A stretch of DNA of 64,000 nt from Hormiphora californensis. Taxonomy: Eukaryota > Ctenophora > Tentaculata > Cydippida > Pleurobrachiidae. Every line of letters begins with the position of its first letter. Position 1 is the stretch's first letter. This document shows, one piece after another, positions 11,161 to 39,122 of this stretch. A program made the translations under genes and the position numbers. The DNA lies in assembly GCA_020137815.1 (NCBI GenBank), contig CM035352.1:1404529-1468528 (forward strand). Direction: 5' to 3'. The notes under the pieces are model-generated. The model saw only the letters and a program-made list of their open reading frames with translations. It ran no database searches and had not been told where the DNA came from.

Positions 11161-11632
11161 CTCTATTATAAGTTGGAGATGAACGTCGAAGTGATGGCCG
11201 TTCGTTAGGCGGTATCTAAGCGACAGGCTGCTCCTTCATAAAATACTTTATATGCCCAAAGCTGTAAAGCTATTGCTCACACTTTTGGAACTTCAAGTAG
11301 AAGTTTGTTAATATTTTCGAATGACTTTTAACATGCCAGTCCCCATAGTTATCAATTCAGTTACCATGGCAACCGTGTTATTGACGTTGAAAGGGGCGAA
11401 AAGAACCACCCGGCGAAGCCAGGTGGGTTATCAAAAGGCCCTTGCTTGAGGCGCACCCAATGGGTGCGCTATCTCTATTATAAGTTGCGAGATGAACGTC
11501 GAAGTGGTGGCCGTTCGTTCAGCGGTATCTAAGCGACAGACTGCTCCTTCATAAAACACTTTATATGCCCAAAGCTTTAAAGCTGTTGCTCACACTTTAT
11601 GAACTTCCAGTGGAACTTTATTAATATTTTCG

Positions 11633-13976
11633 GGCAATTTTGCATTTGTTGGCATCGCACTATAGACGCAGTACCCACGTACTATAGACGCATTATAAAC
11701 GCATTATAAACGCATTATTGACGCATTATAGACACACGCAATATAGACGCAATTTCGTAAGCAGCACTATAGACGCAATATAGACGCATTTTAACAGCAA
11801 TATAAACGCATTCTTATAGACCCCGCCGGCTCAAATAGACGCACGGCGCGCTCAAACAATTTGCACTGGTCTATTGGGCCGTGCACTGCCGTGAGTTTGT
11901 CTCTCGATAGACGCACGCCCTCTGACAGATTTGTGTAAAGATCACAAAGAATCACTGAAAACACGATAAAATGACATGACAACACAAGAGGGAGTGTGTG
12001 TACAACCTACAACGCTCTCTGTCTAGATTTGGCGCCCGCCAGTCTGTTGCAACTGTTGCTCATGACCCACAATTAACTGTAATCTCTCTCTGCATTCCAC
12101 CCTTTGAAACTGTTACGACGATTGTTACGAGTGTGTAGGAATGTAGAGAGGCACTCTGTAGCTTCATTTCTAACTGTTTGACCCGTTTTATGTGAGCTCT
12201 CTCTGTGTCAACCACGTAAATTGTGCTTGTTTTGCTTCTAGGTGCCCGCCAGCGGGGTCTATAGAACATAACTCCCTCCCTTGCGTGCAGATATACCTGT
12301 AAACCCCTCGCTGACGCTCGGGATTTACAGGGCTGTAATGCACGGTCCCTTCGGGACCCGTGCATTACAGCTCAATAGACGCACTGCTCTGCAGTGCGTC
12401 TATTGAATAGATGCCCGCGCGGGAGGGAGTTATGTACTATATAGACGCGACGCAGTATAGCCGCATTATAGGCGCACTACCCACCCCAAAATCACCTTAT
12501 AGACGCACTATAGACGCATTATAGACTGACTATAGCAGCACCATAAACGCTACATAGACCCATATAGACGCATGATAGAATCATTATAGACGCAAATCGC
12601 TTTTTATAGACGCCGCGTCTATAAAAAACGTGCTTTTTAAAGAAGCACTTTAGACGTACTCCAGGCTACAGTGCGATATTTGAGGCGCAGTTGGGCGTTT
12701 TATAAACGCATTTTTGTCGCATATAAAAGGAAGCAGTATAGACGCATTATAGACGCATTATAGCCGCATGTGTGCGAAATCGATAAAGACGCAATATAGA
12801 CGCAAAATAAAAAGGAGAGGGAGAGAGAGGGAGGGAGGGAGGGAGAGGGAACCCTACTAAAATATAGTTCGACGCGACGCGACGCGCGATCGATGAACGA
12901 TCGATAAACGATCGATATCGATCGTTTATCGATCGTTTATCGATCGTTCATCGATCGCGCGTCGCGTCGCGTCGAACTATATTTTAGTAGGGAAGGAGAG
13001 GGAAAGAGAGGGAGGGACTGAGGGAGGGGTACAGGGACAGAAACAGACGGATAAAGACCTGAGACAGAAGGACAGAGTAAGATGGAAAGAGAGTAAGATG
13101 GAAAGATAGTGATATAGGGACGGAGTGAGACAGAAAAAGAGTGAGACAGAAAAAGACAGAGCTCTGTCTTTTTCTCTGCAGAGATGGAAACAAACGGACA
13201 GAGACAGACGGACGGAAAAACACGCGCTTACTATCTCCCTCTCTGCCTCACTCTCTTTCTCCACTCTCCATCTTAATCTCTCCATCTTACTCTGTCCGTC
13301 TGTCTCAGATCTGTGTCCATCTGTCTCTGTCTGATCTGTCTCTGTATCCCTCCCTCTTTCCCTCTCCTTCCCTCTCCCTCCATCCCTCCCTCCCTCTAGT
13401 CTCTCTCCCTCTCCTTCTTATTAATTGCGTCTATATTGCGTCTTTATCGATTTCGCGCACATGCGTCTATAATGCGTCTATAATGCGTCTATACTGCTTC
13501 CTTTTATATGCGACAAAAATGCGTTTATAGTTCGCCCAACTGCGCCTCAAATATGGCAGCGCGCGTGCGTCTGAGTACGTCTATAGTGCTTCTTAAAAAA
13601 GCACGTTTTTTATAGACGCGGCGTCTATAAAAAGCGATTTGCGTCTATAATGATTCTATCATGCGTCTATATGGGTCTATGTAGCGTTTATGGTGCTGCT
13701 ATAGTCAGTCTATAATGCGTCTATAGTGCGTCTATAAGGTGATTTTGGGGTGGGTAGTGCGCCTATAATGCGGCTATACTGCGTCGCGTCTATAAAAATG
13801 CGTTTATATTGCTGTTATAATGCGTCTATATTGCGTCTATAGTGCTGCTTACGAAATTGCGTCTATATTGCGTGTGTCTATAATGCGTCTATAATGCGTT
13901 TATAATGCGTTTATAATGCGTCTATAGTACGTGGGTACTGCGTTTATAGTGCGATGCCCACAAATGCAAAATTGCC
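11633..13976. mobile_element. 2.3-kb foldback transposon (9-bp TSD)
   Basis: The termini GGCAATTTTGCATTTG and CAAATGCAAAATTGCC are inverted repeats. The outer direct repeats ATATTTTCG (11624-11632 and 13977-13985) form a perfect 9-bp target duplication, and removing the element restores an intact unit of the surrounding 310-bp array. The arms run inward for several hundred bases and are packed with degenerate TATAGACGCA(T/C) sub-repeats: sense on the left (11660-12800), complement on the right (13420-13960). A near-perfect palindrome and pyrimidine/purine-rich DNA lie at the centre. No transposase gene is visible, so it is non-autonomous. Long repetitive arms plus a 9-bp duplication are typical of FB elements and Mutator-like elements. 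Confidence 0.88.
12852..12992. repeat. Central palindrome of the foldback element
   Basis: A 141-bp palindrome whose arms begin CCCTACTAAAATATAGTTCG. They contain GACGCGACGCGACGCGCG and end in (CGATCGATAAA) units around a GATATC-type centre. The right arm has one extra unit of about 11 bp, the only large asymmetry. Confidence 0.9.
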
Positions 13977-14691
13977 ATATTTTCGAATGACTTTTAACAT
14001 GCAAGTCCTCATAGTTACCAATTCAGTTGCGATGACAACCGTGTTATTGACGTTGAAAGTGGCGAAAAGAACCACCCGGCGAAGCCGGGTGGGTTATCAA
14101 CAAAAAAACCTTACTTGAGGCGCACCCAATGGGTGCGCTATCTCTATTATAATTTGGAGATGAACGTCGTCGAAGTGGCCGTTCGTTCAGTGCGTTTCTA
14201 CGCGACAGTGCTCCTTCATAAAACACTGTATGTGCACAAAGCTGTAAAGCACATTTGGGAGTCTATGATTATTTTAGAACACATTTTAGCGATTCAGTCC
14301 AGGTTCAGTCCCCATAGTAACCGTTCGCGTTTCAGTTGCCATGGCAACCATAATTCTGGTGTAAATCATAAATATGTGAATAAAGAGCGCCACTCGGCGG
14401 AGCCGGGTGGGTTGTCAACAGACCGTGCTTGAGGCGCACCCGGTGGGAGATGAACGTCGTCGAAGTGGCCGTTCGTTCAGTGCGTTTCTACGCGACAGTG
14501 CTCCTTCATAAAATACTTTATGTGCCTAAAGCTGTAAAGCTGTTGTTTACACTTTTTGAACTTCCAGTGGAAGTTTGTTGGGCGGGAGACACACTGAAGT
14601 TGGGCACGCTCGGGGGTTTTTTTTTTATTTTTTTTTATTTTCTTTTTAGCGACATTCTACGAGGGGCGACTATATAATTTAGTTTTGAGTC

Positions 14692-15030
14692 GGGATTCTA
14701 GGAATTTGATTGATGTTTCGGGATTCTAGGAATTTGATTGATGTGTCGTGGTAACTGTCATATCATTGTCACTTCTAGGAATACTAGACCCACGGATTTG
14801 AGAGAGATGTATACGATAGAAAGATCAGGGAATGGCAAATGTAGAAAAATAAATACAATACCTTACAATGTTTCCCCACTGAACACAAATATACCATAAT
14901 TTACAAACAGACAAACAGATCACAGACAGACAGTCTACCAACAGACAGACAGTTTACAGACCGATTGTCTATAACAGACAGACTGGTTGTCTACAAACAG
15001 ACAAATTTCATAATTCCCAAAAGTTCGATC
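14692..15030. other. Intergenic; small direct repeats
   Basis: GGGATTCTAGGAATTTGATTG occurs twice in tandem (14692-14748), and an ACAGACAGAC-type short repeat runs at 14900-15005. Nothing else was recognised before the 3' end of the phosphatase gene. Confidence 0.5.
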
Positions 15031-15042
15031 CACCGGCCACTG

Positions 15043-15924
15043 TTAATTCGTGTTCCATTCAATACACCTGGCCTCACAGTTGCTGAAGCAAGCCTTGAGC
15101 AGGGCGAATAGGAAGCCACCATGGGTAACTATGGCAATATTCCTCTCCGGTCGGTACTTCAGCCACTTTCTAAACATATCAACTCGCTTCTGCAATTCAT
15201 CCCTACTCTCGCCATCCGGCCACCAGACCTCTGGTAGGGAGGTGAAATCGACAAAATACCAAAACTTCCGAAGTTGGCTGGTGGGTGTGCCGCAATTACA
15301 GTTAGCATCACAATACTCAGTGATCAGGGAGCACGCCTCGTGTCGAACCTTCTGGTCGTAAAACCCACCGTATGCAGTTTGGAGAGTCCGTGTCAGGGGG
15401 CTCACTAATACCAACTCCATCTTTAACCCCTGGCTAGCCAGCACATTCACCTCATTGCGGAGCCTCTGGACCTGACCATGTCCCACCTCTGTCAGCACTG
15501 GATCTCTGATACCCAGGGCACTATCAGTGTGTCCTGCCGCGTAGAGAGAGTTGTGATATCCCTCACCGTGCCTCACAAACAGTAGCTGTTTCTTGTGACG
15601 TTTCAACCTCATTCGAGGGATAATAGGGTGGAACTCCTCGATTGCGTCATCAGTGTGGATACTGACGTCACATTCCGTTACCTCACCAATGGGGGCTACA
15701 CCACCACTGATGAAGGGGGAGGCAGGAGGACGGGGGCTGAAGGATGTGTAGGGCGATGTAGCGAGGCTGCGTGTTGAGTGACCGGAGAAATGGTGAGATG
15801 TTGGGGAGGGTAGGAAGGGGCGGTGTGGGGAGGATGGGGGTTGGAAGTGGCGGTGTGGGGAGGTGGGTTGGTGTTGGAAGAAGGATGCCTGACTGTAGTA
15901 GGATGCCACACTGTGAGATGGCAT
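15043..15924 (-). CDS. Histidine-phosphatase (phosphoglycerate mutase-like) family protein
   Basis: A 293-residue single-exon frame. The N-terminal ~80 residues are Pro/Ser/His-rich and probably disordered. The catalytic domain follows: LLFVRHGEGYHN (R118-H119-G120, the phospho-accepting His), SPLTRTLQTA (R179, phosphate binding), ITEYCD (acidic residue region), and IVTHGGF (H268). All hallmark residues of the branch-1 histidine phosphatases are present, so it should be an active phosphohydrolase or mutase; the substrate cannot be told from sequence. Length and motif spacing fit the small PGAM-like phosphatases rather than bona fide glycolytic mutases. The frame is intact, with no clear intron, and lies between repeat-rich DNA and a (GA)n run. 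The start used is the first Met in frame. Confidence 0.85.
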   Translation of the reverse strand: MPSHSVASYYSQASFFQHQPTSPHRHFQPPSSPHRPFLPSPTSHHFSGHSTRSLATSPYTSFSPRPPASPFISGGVAPIGEVTECDVSIHTDDAIEEFHPIIPRMRLKRHKKQLLFVRHGEGYHNSLYAAGHTDSALGIRDPVLTEVGHGQVQRLRNEVNVLASQGLKMELVLVSPLTRTLQTAYGGFYDQKVRHEACSLITEYCDANCNCGTPTSQLRKFWYFVDFTSLPEVWWPDGESRDELQKRVDMFRKWLKYRPERNIAIVTHGGFLFALLKACFSNCEARCIEWNTN

Positions 15925-16312
15925 GGTACGTGTTGGGGTATAGTAGTAGGGGGCAGTTCTACCAGTTACCAGTTACCAGTTCCACAACATTTCGACACTA
16001 CTACAAAATGTGGAGAGATATGTTAGTTATAGTAAAACATCTGTACCTATGGCGGCGCTCAGATGGGGTCGCGGCGCCAGACAGTAGAACATGCGAGAGA
16101 GTGAGGGGTATCAGACTACTAAATAACAAGCAGAATTGGTACACAATCAATTGTAAAAAAGCCAAGAACGGTGTACGAAATGATGGTGTACTAAAATGTA
16201 CGAAATGACGTCTTGTCTCATATATTGAGTCAAAAGGAGAAATGCTACCTGCAGGTATGCAGACAGTACCATCTCGTAAGGTATATTACACATGAGGATA
16301 GACACAGATATG

Positions 16313-16315
<3 letters not shown>

Positions 16316-16394
<79 letters not shown>
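16316..16394. repeat. (GA)n microsatellite
   Basis: GA dinucleotide run of about 78 bp. Confidence 0.97.
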
Positions 16395-16400
<6 letters not shown>

Positions 16401-16581
16401 TAGAGGTATGTGTAGACACGCTATGTAAGCCCATTAGTATAAACCCATGCGAGAGATTGCAACCTCATGCCATCTGAAGGTTATCTCACAGTGGTGGGGG
16501 TAAATTTAGCATTATTAACCACCCTCCTGCACCACAATTATGGCACACTGGTCAATATCTCTCACCATCTAGCTGATCAAT

Positions 16582-16582
16582 A

Positions 16583-16622
<40 letters not shown>

Positions 16623-16661
16623 GCTCCTCTCTCTCTCTCTCTCGCTCTACTCTCTCACTCT

Positions 16662-16742
<81 letters not shown>

Positions 16743-16767
16743 TCTCCCTCCCCTCTCTCCTCTCTCC

Positions 16768-16815
<48 letters not shown>
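16582..16815. repeat. Imperfect (CT)n microsatellite
   Basis: CT-rich run of about 230 bp with CTCCT and CTACT interruptions. Confidence 0.95.
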
Positions 16816-16818
<3 letters not shown>

Positions 16819-16940
16819 AGCTGGTCAACCAGGGATTATCATGATACACAGGTGTATCTTACACACATATCATGTCACTTTTTAAATACATTTATTAGGT
16901 AGTCTAACGGAAATGTCATTTTGGTCTACCACTGTCTAAC

Positions 16941-17155
16941 GGCTGGGTGGTGTAGTTGTAACACACTCGCTTCTCATGCAGAAGGTCCCAGCTTCGGCTG
17001 GAAAGTCACACTCCCCTGCACGTAGGTCTGGCCGGGGTCTGGCCCCCTTACTGTAGTTTAGTACCTCGGTACGGAGAGGCTTAGGGCTATGAATCAGAGA
17101 TAAGCACCGCCAGCTTACCCAGTGATTGGGAGAGACCCACCACTTGACTTTTTTG
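16941..17155 (+). mobile_element. tRNA-derived SINE with 10-bp TSD
   Basis: The 5' part (GGCTGGGTGGTGTAGTTG, then CGCTTCTCATGCAGAAGG and GCTTCGGCTGG) reads like a degenerate tRNA gene with A- and B-box-like segments. A body and a short T-rich tail (GACTTTTTT) follow. Perfect direct repeats ACTGTCTAAC flank it at 16931-16940 and 17156-17165, as expected for LINE-mobilised SINEs. No other full copy is in the window. Confidence 0.75.
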
Positions 17156-17305
17156 ACTGTCTAACAAACCGAAAGTCCTACCGGTTACCATGATAGCCGA
17201 GCCAAACCGTTTTATAGGAAGTCAACAAAACCGAAAGATTTTGTCCCAGAAACCGTTTTTATGAACCTCAGTTACATTTTTAACCCCCACTCTCCATCTC
17301 TCCAG

Positions 17306-18869
17306 GAAGTGTGATAAGGCACTGTGCTCTCTCTGCTGCATCACCCAACATAGGACACACACCACGGGGTCCCTGTCCAGTGCAGCCCAGCGGGCCCGCA
17401 ACGAACTCGGGCAATTGGCACCCAAAGCTGCCGAGAAGATGAGCAAGGAACGACAAAACGTGATGTCACTAAGAAAGCTCTCTGCCGAGGTATTAGTTGT
17501 AGGGATTTTAATGACTCATGCATAATAAAACATATTTTCCGATGAGCCCAAATCGAAATCTTCTTTAGGATTCCATTTGACATTCATTTTCAACTTGATC
17601 ATTATATCGAAATTTAATTGTCCACAATATTATGATTCTAGGTTTCCAGAGACCACGAACAGGCAAAGAGAAGCTTGAAGGAGTTCTGTGGACGAATGAT
17701 CCAAAACATCAAGTAAGAAAGCGCCGCTTTTACATAAGATAATAGCTTCCTTGAGTATCCCTGCAGTTCCCAATTTAACTTGCTATGTTCCAACCCTCCG
17801 GGGCGTTGCCTTGCTCGACCTTGTTTCACCGCGCCCCGGTAAAGGAGGGTTAAAACATAACAGAGAGAGAGAGAGAGGGGGGGGGGGTCGTATAAACTTC
17901 AGCTACACTGATGGTTAAATGGTGTGCCAAAATGAAATATATTAGAAGTCTCAGAAAATCATCAGCCAGCTATCTTCCCTCGTTCGACACACTCTCTCTC
18001 GCTATCTCCGCGCCCCGTAAAGGAGGGTTAGAATATAACCACCAACTCTCTTTCATTGTTGCCACTTCTTTCCCAGAAACTTACTACACAACTACCCCCC
18101 AGGAGTCGAGAAGAAGAAATGTTGAACCAGTTGAACTTCAAGAAAACATCTCTAGACAAAGTGATTTCCGGGAAAATCATTGACACGGATGACAGGTTAA
18201 AGATGGTGGAACAGACTAAAACATTTGCTGAGAAGATTCAGAAACACTGGAGTGAAGTAGAAATTCTGAACGTTAGAAAACAGGTACAATTTTCAGGTGC
18301 AAAAAAAGAAAAATAATTAACCAGTTACGGGTGTTTAGAACACACTGCGAAAGGATGACCGCGAGACTGGGTAGTAGTACGACATGGTCAGAACCAGGAA
18401 CCGACCGAATCAGGAAATGCTGGTCCCCGATTGGCTGATAACCAGTCACGTGACCTAAACAACAAGTTCTGATTGGTTGTTTACTTGTTTCGGTCGGTTC
18501 CTGGTCAGGAAAGTTCTGAATCTTTCTCTCCTATCTTCTAGATTGTGTCTCGATTACAAGAGTTCAGTGAACGGGAAACAGAACCTACCAATGGGATCTA
18601 CTCTTCTAAAATCATGTTCTCCCCCTCGGGGGAGGATGGACTTCTCCAGAGCATATGGTCCTTCAAAAACAAGTACCTCATGAGGTGAGATAATATTAAA
18701 ATCTAGGCTCTGTCCTCAATTGACCTACCGCGGTAGCTACCCTGTTCTAGATGATGAATGAATCTGTAATATATTTAGCTGACTCAAAACTGATCAGCAG
18801 CTTGTAACAATTCAATCCCCTAGGAACACAACAAACGTACTACTGGCGGTGACGGCCATGAAACAATGA
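17306..18869 (+). CDS. B-box / coiled-coil protein, TRIM-like (5' part missing)
   Basis: Exons 17306-17489, 17642-17712, 18103-18283, 18542-18684 and 18824-18869 join in phase to a stop (207 residues plus an open 5' end). The first visible residues, KCDKALCSLCCITQHRTH, match the second half of a B-box zinc finger (C-x4-C-x2-C-x4-H-x2-H). A helical, charged segment follows (SKERQNVMSLRKL, VSRDHEQAKRSLKEF, EKIQKHWSEVE), as in TRIM-type coiled coils. The C-terminus ends NTTNVLLAVTAMKQ. Exon 3 uses the acceptor after the CCCCCC tract at 18101; an earlier acceptor would break the frame. No RING or first B-box half was found upstream, where a SINE and microsatellites lie. Ubiquitin-ligase or scaffold function is only possible, not shown. 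Confidence 0.65.
17779..17859. mobile_element. Short inverted-repeat element (CCAACCCTCC / GGAGGGTTAAAACATAAC)
   Basis: Inverted ends TATGTTCCAACCCTCC and GGAGGGTTAAAACATAAC enclose TTGCCTTGCTCGACC. Related partial copies lie at about 18010-18040, 33640-33700 and 61272-61322, so it is a dispersed MITE-like family. Confidence 0.55.
18395..18503 (+). mobile_element. 109-bp hAT-type MITE, copy 2
   Basis: Same termini and interior as copy 1, in an intron of the B-box gene. Flanks are GTCAGAAC and GTCAGGAA, an imperfect 8-bp duplication. Confidence 0.85.
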
Positions 18870-19396
18870 ACTGCAGCTGACATAGAACCAGCTGATGAGA
18901 CGATGATGTTTTGATGAATAGATACATGAGACATGAGATGGTTTAGATCTTTGTTGTAGCAGAATTTCACAGACACTCAGATAGCGAAGGGGACCGTTCT
19001 GATTGTGTAGCTGTAGGGTTCGGCAGAGGAACGTTCAGAGAGAAATGATGATGTGAGCAATTGGTAAAGACTGTTGTGTGCAGAACATTCTAGAGAAGCT
19101 TCTCTCTTCTAGAAGTAGTCAGTAGACATAATATTATGGTATAACATAGGGACTACAGTTAGAAATATACTTCATCTTTTCGATCTACCGATGAATGGTC
19201 AAAATGTGGGAAAACTCACAATATACAGACTCTTGTCAACAATTTATAGTTTGTTAAATTGGTACAGTCGTTATATATTAATATTATTAAAGATCAGTCA
19301 GTATTGTATTAGGTTGGTTTGTTGAACGCCACACACACGCGTTGTCAAGTGTTTGTCATCGTCATCTAGTGTCTGTCAGATCATACCGCATGGAGA
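18870..19396. other. Intergenic region between convergent genes
   Basis: The 3' ends of the plus-strand B-box gene and the minus-strand phospholipase D gene face each other here. I see AT-rich sequence and no further exon. Confidence 0.5.
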
Positions 19397-35887
<16,491 letters not shown>

Positions 35888-36188
35888 ACCAGCATCATAC
35901 TGAGCTCCTCTCTTCCAGCTGTCTATGTTAAGTCTTGTTACTCAACAAGTGTAAACTTTCAGTGAACCTCTAGCTGCCGATCTCTATCACACTATACAGA
36001 CAGCAAATGTAGACAACAGATGTAGACGCAGTGTGCCGCCCCTCTGCATAATCAATGTATGCGGGTAAAAGTCTCCCCCTGGCACCCGTGTTGTTGCAAT
36101 GACGTTCTTCATTATAACTGTCATAGTGTGAAGTTGGGAATGAATTTAGAAGAGAGGGAGAGGGAAGAGGTGGTGTTTCAAACTTCAA

Positions 36189-36772
36189 AGCTTTATTGAA
36201 TAAATAGGCTAAATTTTAATTTTCAAATTAGAAAATAATCATAATAAATACAGTATTCATTGTAGATTTTGCCATAGGAAAATAGTACTTTCGTAATTCA
36301 AACAAGTACCCCCAAAAACATTATAATTCCCTGCAAAACACGGTACAGACAGGTGGGAGCCGTCCTGTCATTGACAGTTAACCGGACCCCTCCGCTCTCG
36401 CACACAGTCGCCTGTCACTGTTTTAGTGCGCGGCGTGAGTGTATGCGCAACAACTTCCACAAAAAGTTGCTCGCGCGCTACATCACACAATTTCGGTAGA
36501 CCCTTCTCAGGAGAGAGGATCAATATCGCGGGCACATACATACGTCACACAGCTTGGTTTATTACTTGCTAAGGCATTCATAATACATGGTGCAAAATTG
36601 GCAGATAATATTTGTGACCTTTAAAAGCTCTTTAAAATTGATTAAAATATGTATTATGTTACAATGTTGAAAATGAAAATCACCCACGTTTTGTCTCAGA
36701 CAAAATGTAATTCCTTAAAAAGAAACTGTCCCCCTTCAATTTATCTGAATGTTTGTTTCCACCCACATCAAC
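36189..36772. other. Intergenic, upstream of phospholipase D and downstream of the FKBP-like gene
   Basis: AT-rich; no exon recognised. It probably holds the 3' end of the FKBP-like transcript and promoter sequence further from the phospholipase gene, but I see no clear motif. Confidence 0.4.
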
Positions 36773-39122
36773 TTATGCAGGACACTCGCTGACAATGCAA
36801 TCGACCGTAGCATTCCCCTCACTCACTGCAGCGGCCCCATTTTCCTCGCAAGACTTCTTCTCATTAACTTCCTGATTCTTCCTGATCTCTTCCTGTGGTG
36901 TATCAATAACTACCTGAACGTTCTCAACAGCAACTGGAGGTACCCCATTCTCTTTGGTTGCCTCATTGACGACCTGTCCCTCGTATACAACATCGTCCCC
37001 TTTATTTACAAAGGTTTTCTCCTGGGTCACCCTGTACTCCATTCCCTCGTCAACCTCCGGTTCCTTCTCCTCTTCTTCCTTCTTCACCTCTACTACCTCC
37101 TGTTCTACCACCTCAACCTCAGCAGGAGCCGCCTTCTTCTTCTTCTTCCTCTTCTTCTTCTTTTTGGGAGGGTTAGCCGCTTCGTATGCTGCTTTGGCCT
37201 CCGCTTCCTTCTCCTTACGGATTCTCTCTACCTCGGCGAGCTCTCCGACGTAAGCGGTGTATGCCTCCTCAGTCGCTAACTCCTCAGGACAGTTCTCCTC
37301 AGCCTCTTCCCAAACTGATTTCACGGGTTCAGCCGGCTCCTGGTTTTCTTCTTTTTCTATCTGTTTCAAGACCGCTCTCATGCTGATTCCCTCACTCCTT
37401 GCCATCTCAACCTTACCTTTCACCACCTCCTCCATGAGATCCCTAATCTCACTCCCAGTTCTGCCCCATCTCAATCAACTTCTTCAGATCACTTTGTGAC
37501 TCGTCGTAAAACCTTAGGGCACAGTTGGCTCGGGCCCTCCGAAATAGTCCCTTTACATTATCAGGATCTATCCAGAATGCCTTGTTACAACAGGCAATGG
37601 CCGCCTGCCATTCCTCGCCCCGCAGGTAGACTTGTGAGAGGTTCAGGTGACACGCAACCTCCAGATCATTCGTCCGTTTGGAAGTCCTCGTCCTTTCTGT
37701 TTCGGTTGTCAAGGTAACGAAGGGCTCGGTTGTAGTACAGGGAGGCAAGGTGGAGTTTACCCTTCTGGAAGTTGAGGTTACCAGACTTTTTTGTTAGTTC
37801 AGTTTTTGAGATTAGCTCCTCAGATAGGAGATTGTAAATTTCTTTTTCCGTGAGGTCTCTCTCCAGGGAACAGAGTGTGATTGTAAAGTTTGATGAAGGA
37901 GTAACAAGCCTGCATTCCTCCCCCTTTGTCATGGTAACGGCACATAGTTCGATCTCAGGGGGAACACCATAGGTTTCACCGTCACCCAACCGGAGAACAA
38001 CATCCTGGACTTCCATCAGGTTAGCTCCTTTCTGGACCAAAACTGAAAAAAAAACAACAGTGAGAAAAGGGATAAAATAAACTCTAAATTTGATAAAAAT
38101 ATGTTCCTATACGATATAAAATATCTCATTTTGTGTGTCAACTTACGTCTGCATTTTCCTGTCCAGTAGGGCTTGCTGCGATTCGTTCCTTCTACTTGGA
38201 CACTCTTTATCAGTGACCCATCACCCTTAGCTGACACGTCCTGACCCTTGTGGGACAACATCTCCACCTGAGCATTAGATGGTTGGTTGGTTACGAAGTT
38301 ACCCCTTGCCAGCGCGCGCGAAGGTCGCCCGGCTAAACAGAGTGTGAGGTGTCTTCGATACCAAGATGGTTGGAGGGTTATAAGGGAGGAGGCTACTTAA
38401 AAAGTATTTGGTACTTCTTCAAGAACTAAGATGGGGATCGGGCTTGCCTAACGACATTGGATCAGGTGTATGATCCATTGATTAATTTGGCCCCTTCTAC
38501 AGCTCAATAAGATGAATGTTCACCTCAATGGTGTGGATATCCGGTTGAACAGAAGAGAATCTTTCTCCCTCTGTAGTTGTAAAGCAGGACAGTTCCCCTT
38601 CCCGCATCTGCATTAGCTCGTCAACCAAGGGTGCCTGAACCGTCGCTAAAAGAGAGGCGGGTTGTTATTGTGTGTGAATTGCAGGTTACTAGATATAATA
38701 ATAATAATAAGATAAGAACAAGATATTTTAGTGCTAAAAGATATTGGATAGAACACTACAGAGAGGAATTTTATTGCTATTTAGTGCTCTTACTGCTGGT
38801 GAAGTCAATGCTATATCCAGAAGGGTGGTGCTCCATTGAATCTGTTACAAGTGTCCCGTCTTCCTTCCGCTGCCAAATACGGACTTTCACAGTGCTTCAG
38901 GGGGAAAGGGGGAGTTTCATGAACGGAAAAACTCTGCTTCAAATATCCCCGAGTAGGGATTCACTATGCTTAAAACAGAGATACAAAGATAGAAAACATT
39001 AACAAGCACTAACAAACAAACAAACAAACAAACAAACACATTGCTCACCCGTTGACAGGAGGACATTCTCCCCAGCCCGGTTTCAGGGGCCTCTTGTTCA
39101 GGGGAGCATAGTAATTGGACAT
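36773..39122 (-). CDS. FKBP-like / TPR co-chaperone protein, two frame breaks in the last exon
   Basis: Exons 39049-39122, 38794-38894, 38524-38645, 38147-38267 and 36773-38042, with phases matching. The start MSNYYAPLNKRP leads into a first FKBP-like segment (KVRIWQRKEDGTLVTDS...GELSCF...IHTIEVEML). A second follows (GDGSLIKSVQVEG...VVLRLGDGETYGVPPEIELCAV), then TPR helices (ELTKKSGNLNFQKGKLHLAS, VACHLNLSQVYLRGEEWQA, GLFRRARANCALRFYDESQS). A Glu/Lys-rich tail contains PKKKKKRKKKKK. The order matches FKBP52/FKBP6-type HSP90 co-chaperones, but the usual PPIase active-site residues are not evident. Two one-base excesses (near 37671-37690 and at the CCCC run 37464-37467) shift frame; each is repaired by removing one base. 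They may be assembly errors or real mutations. Confidence 0.65.

Larger units (their letters stand above)
11161..14690. repeat. About 310-bp tandem repeat, four units, split by a foldback element
   Basis: Units start near 11161, 11472, 14142 and 14443 (CTCTATTATAAGTTGGAGAT and AACGTCGAAGTG...GCCGTTCGTT). Each contains GGCGAAGCCAGGTGGGTT, a GCGCACCCAATGGGTGCGC hairpin and GTTACCATGGCAACC. The second unit is interrupted at 11633-13976 by the foldback element. Confidence 0.85.

Noticed and set aside
15595-16208. Plus-strand frames opposite the phosphatase gene
   Set aside because: Antisense shadows of a well-supported minus-strand coding exon.
16147-16849. Arg-Glu and Ser-Leu dipeptide repeat proteins (also at 27.2, 32.4, 35.5 and 51.6 kb)
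   Set aside because: Translations of (GA)n/(CT)n microsatellites.
18056-18316. Alternative exon start at 18077 in the B-box gene
   Set aside because: Splicing from exon 17642-17712 to that acceptor gives an early stop; the acceptor at 18102 keeps the frame.
37454-37463. A 10-nt intron (GTGAGATTAG on the minus strand)
   Set aside because: Removing it repairs the frame, but 10 nt is far below any known spliceosomal intron; a one-base homopolymer error is simpler.
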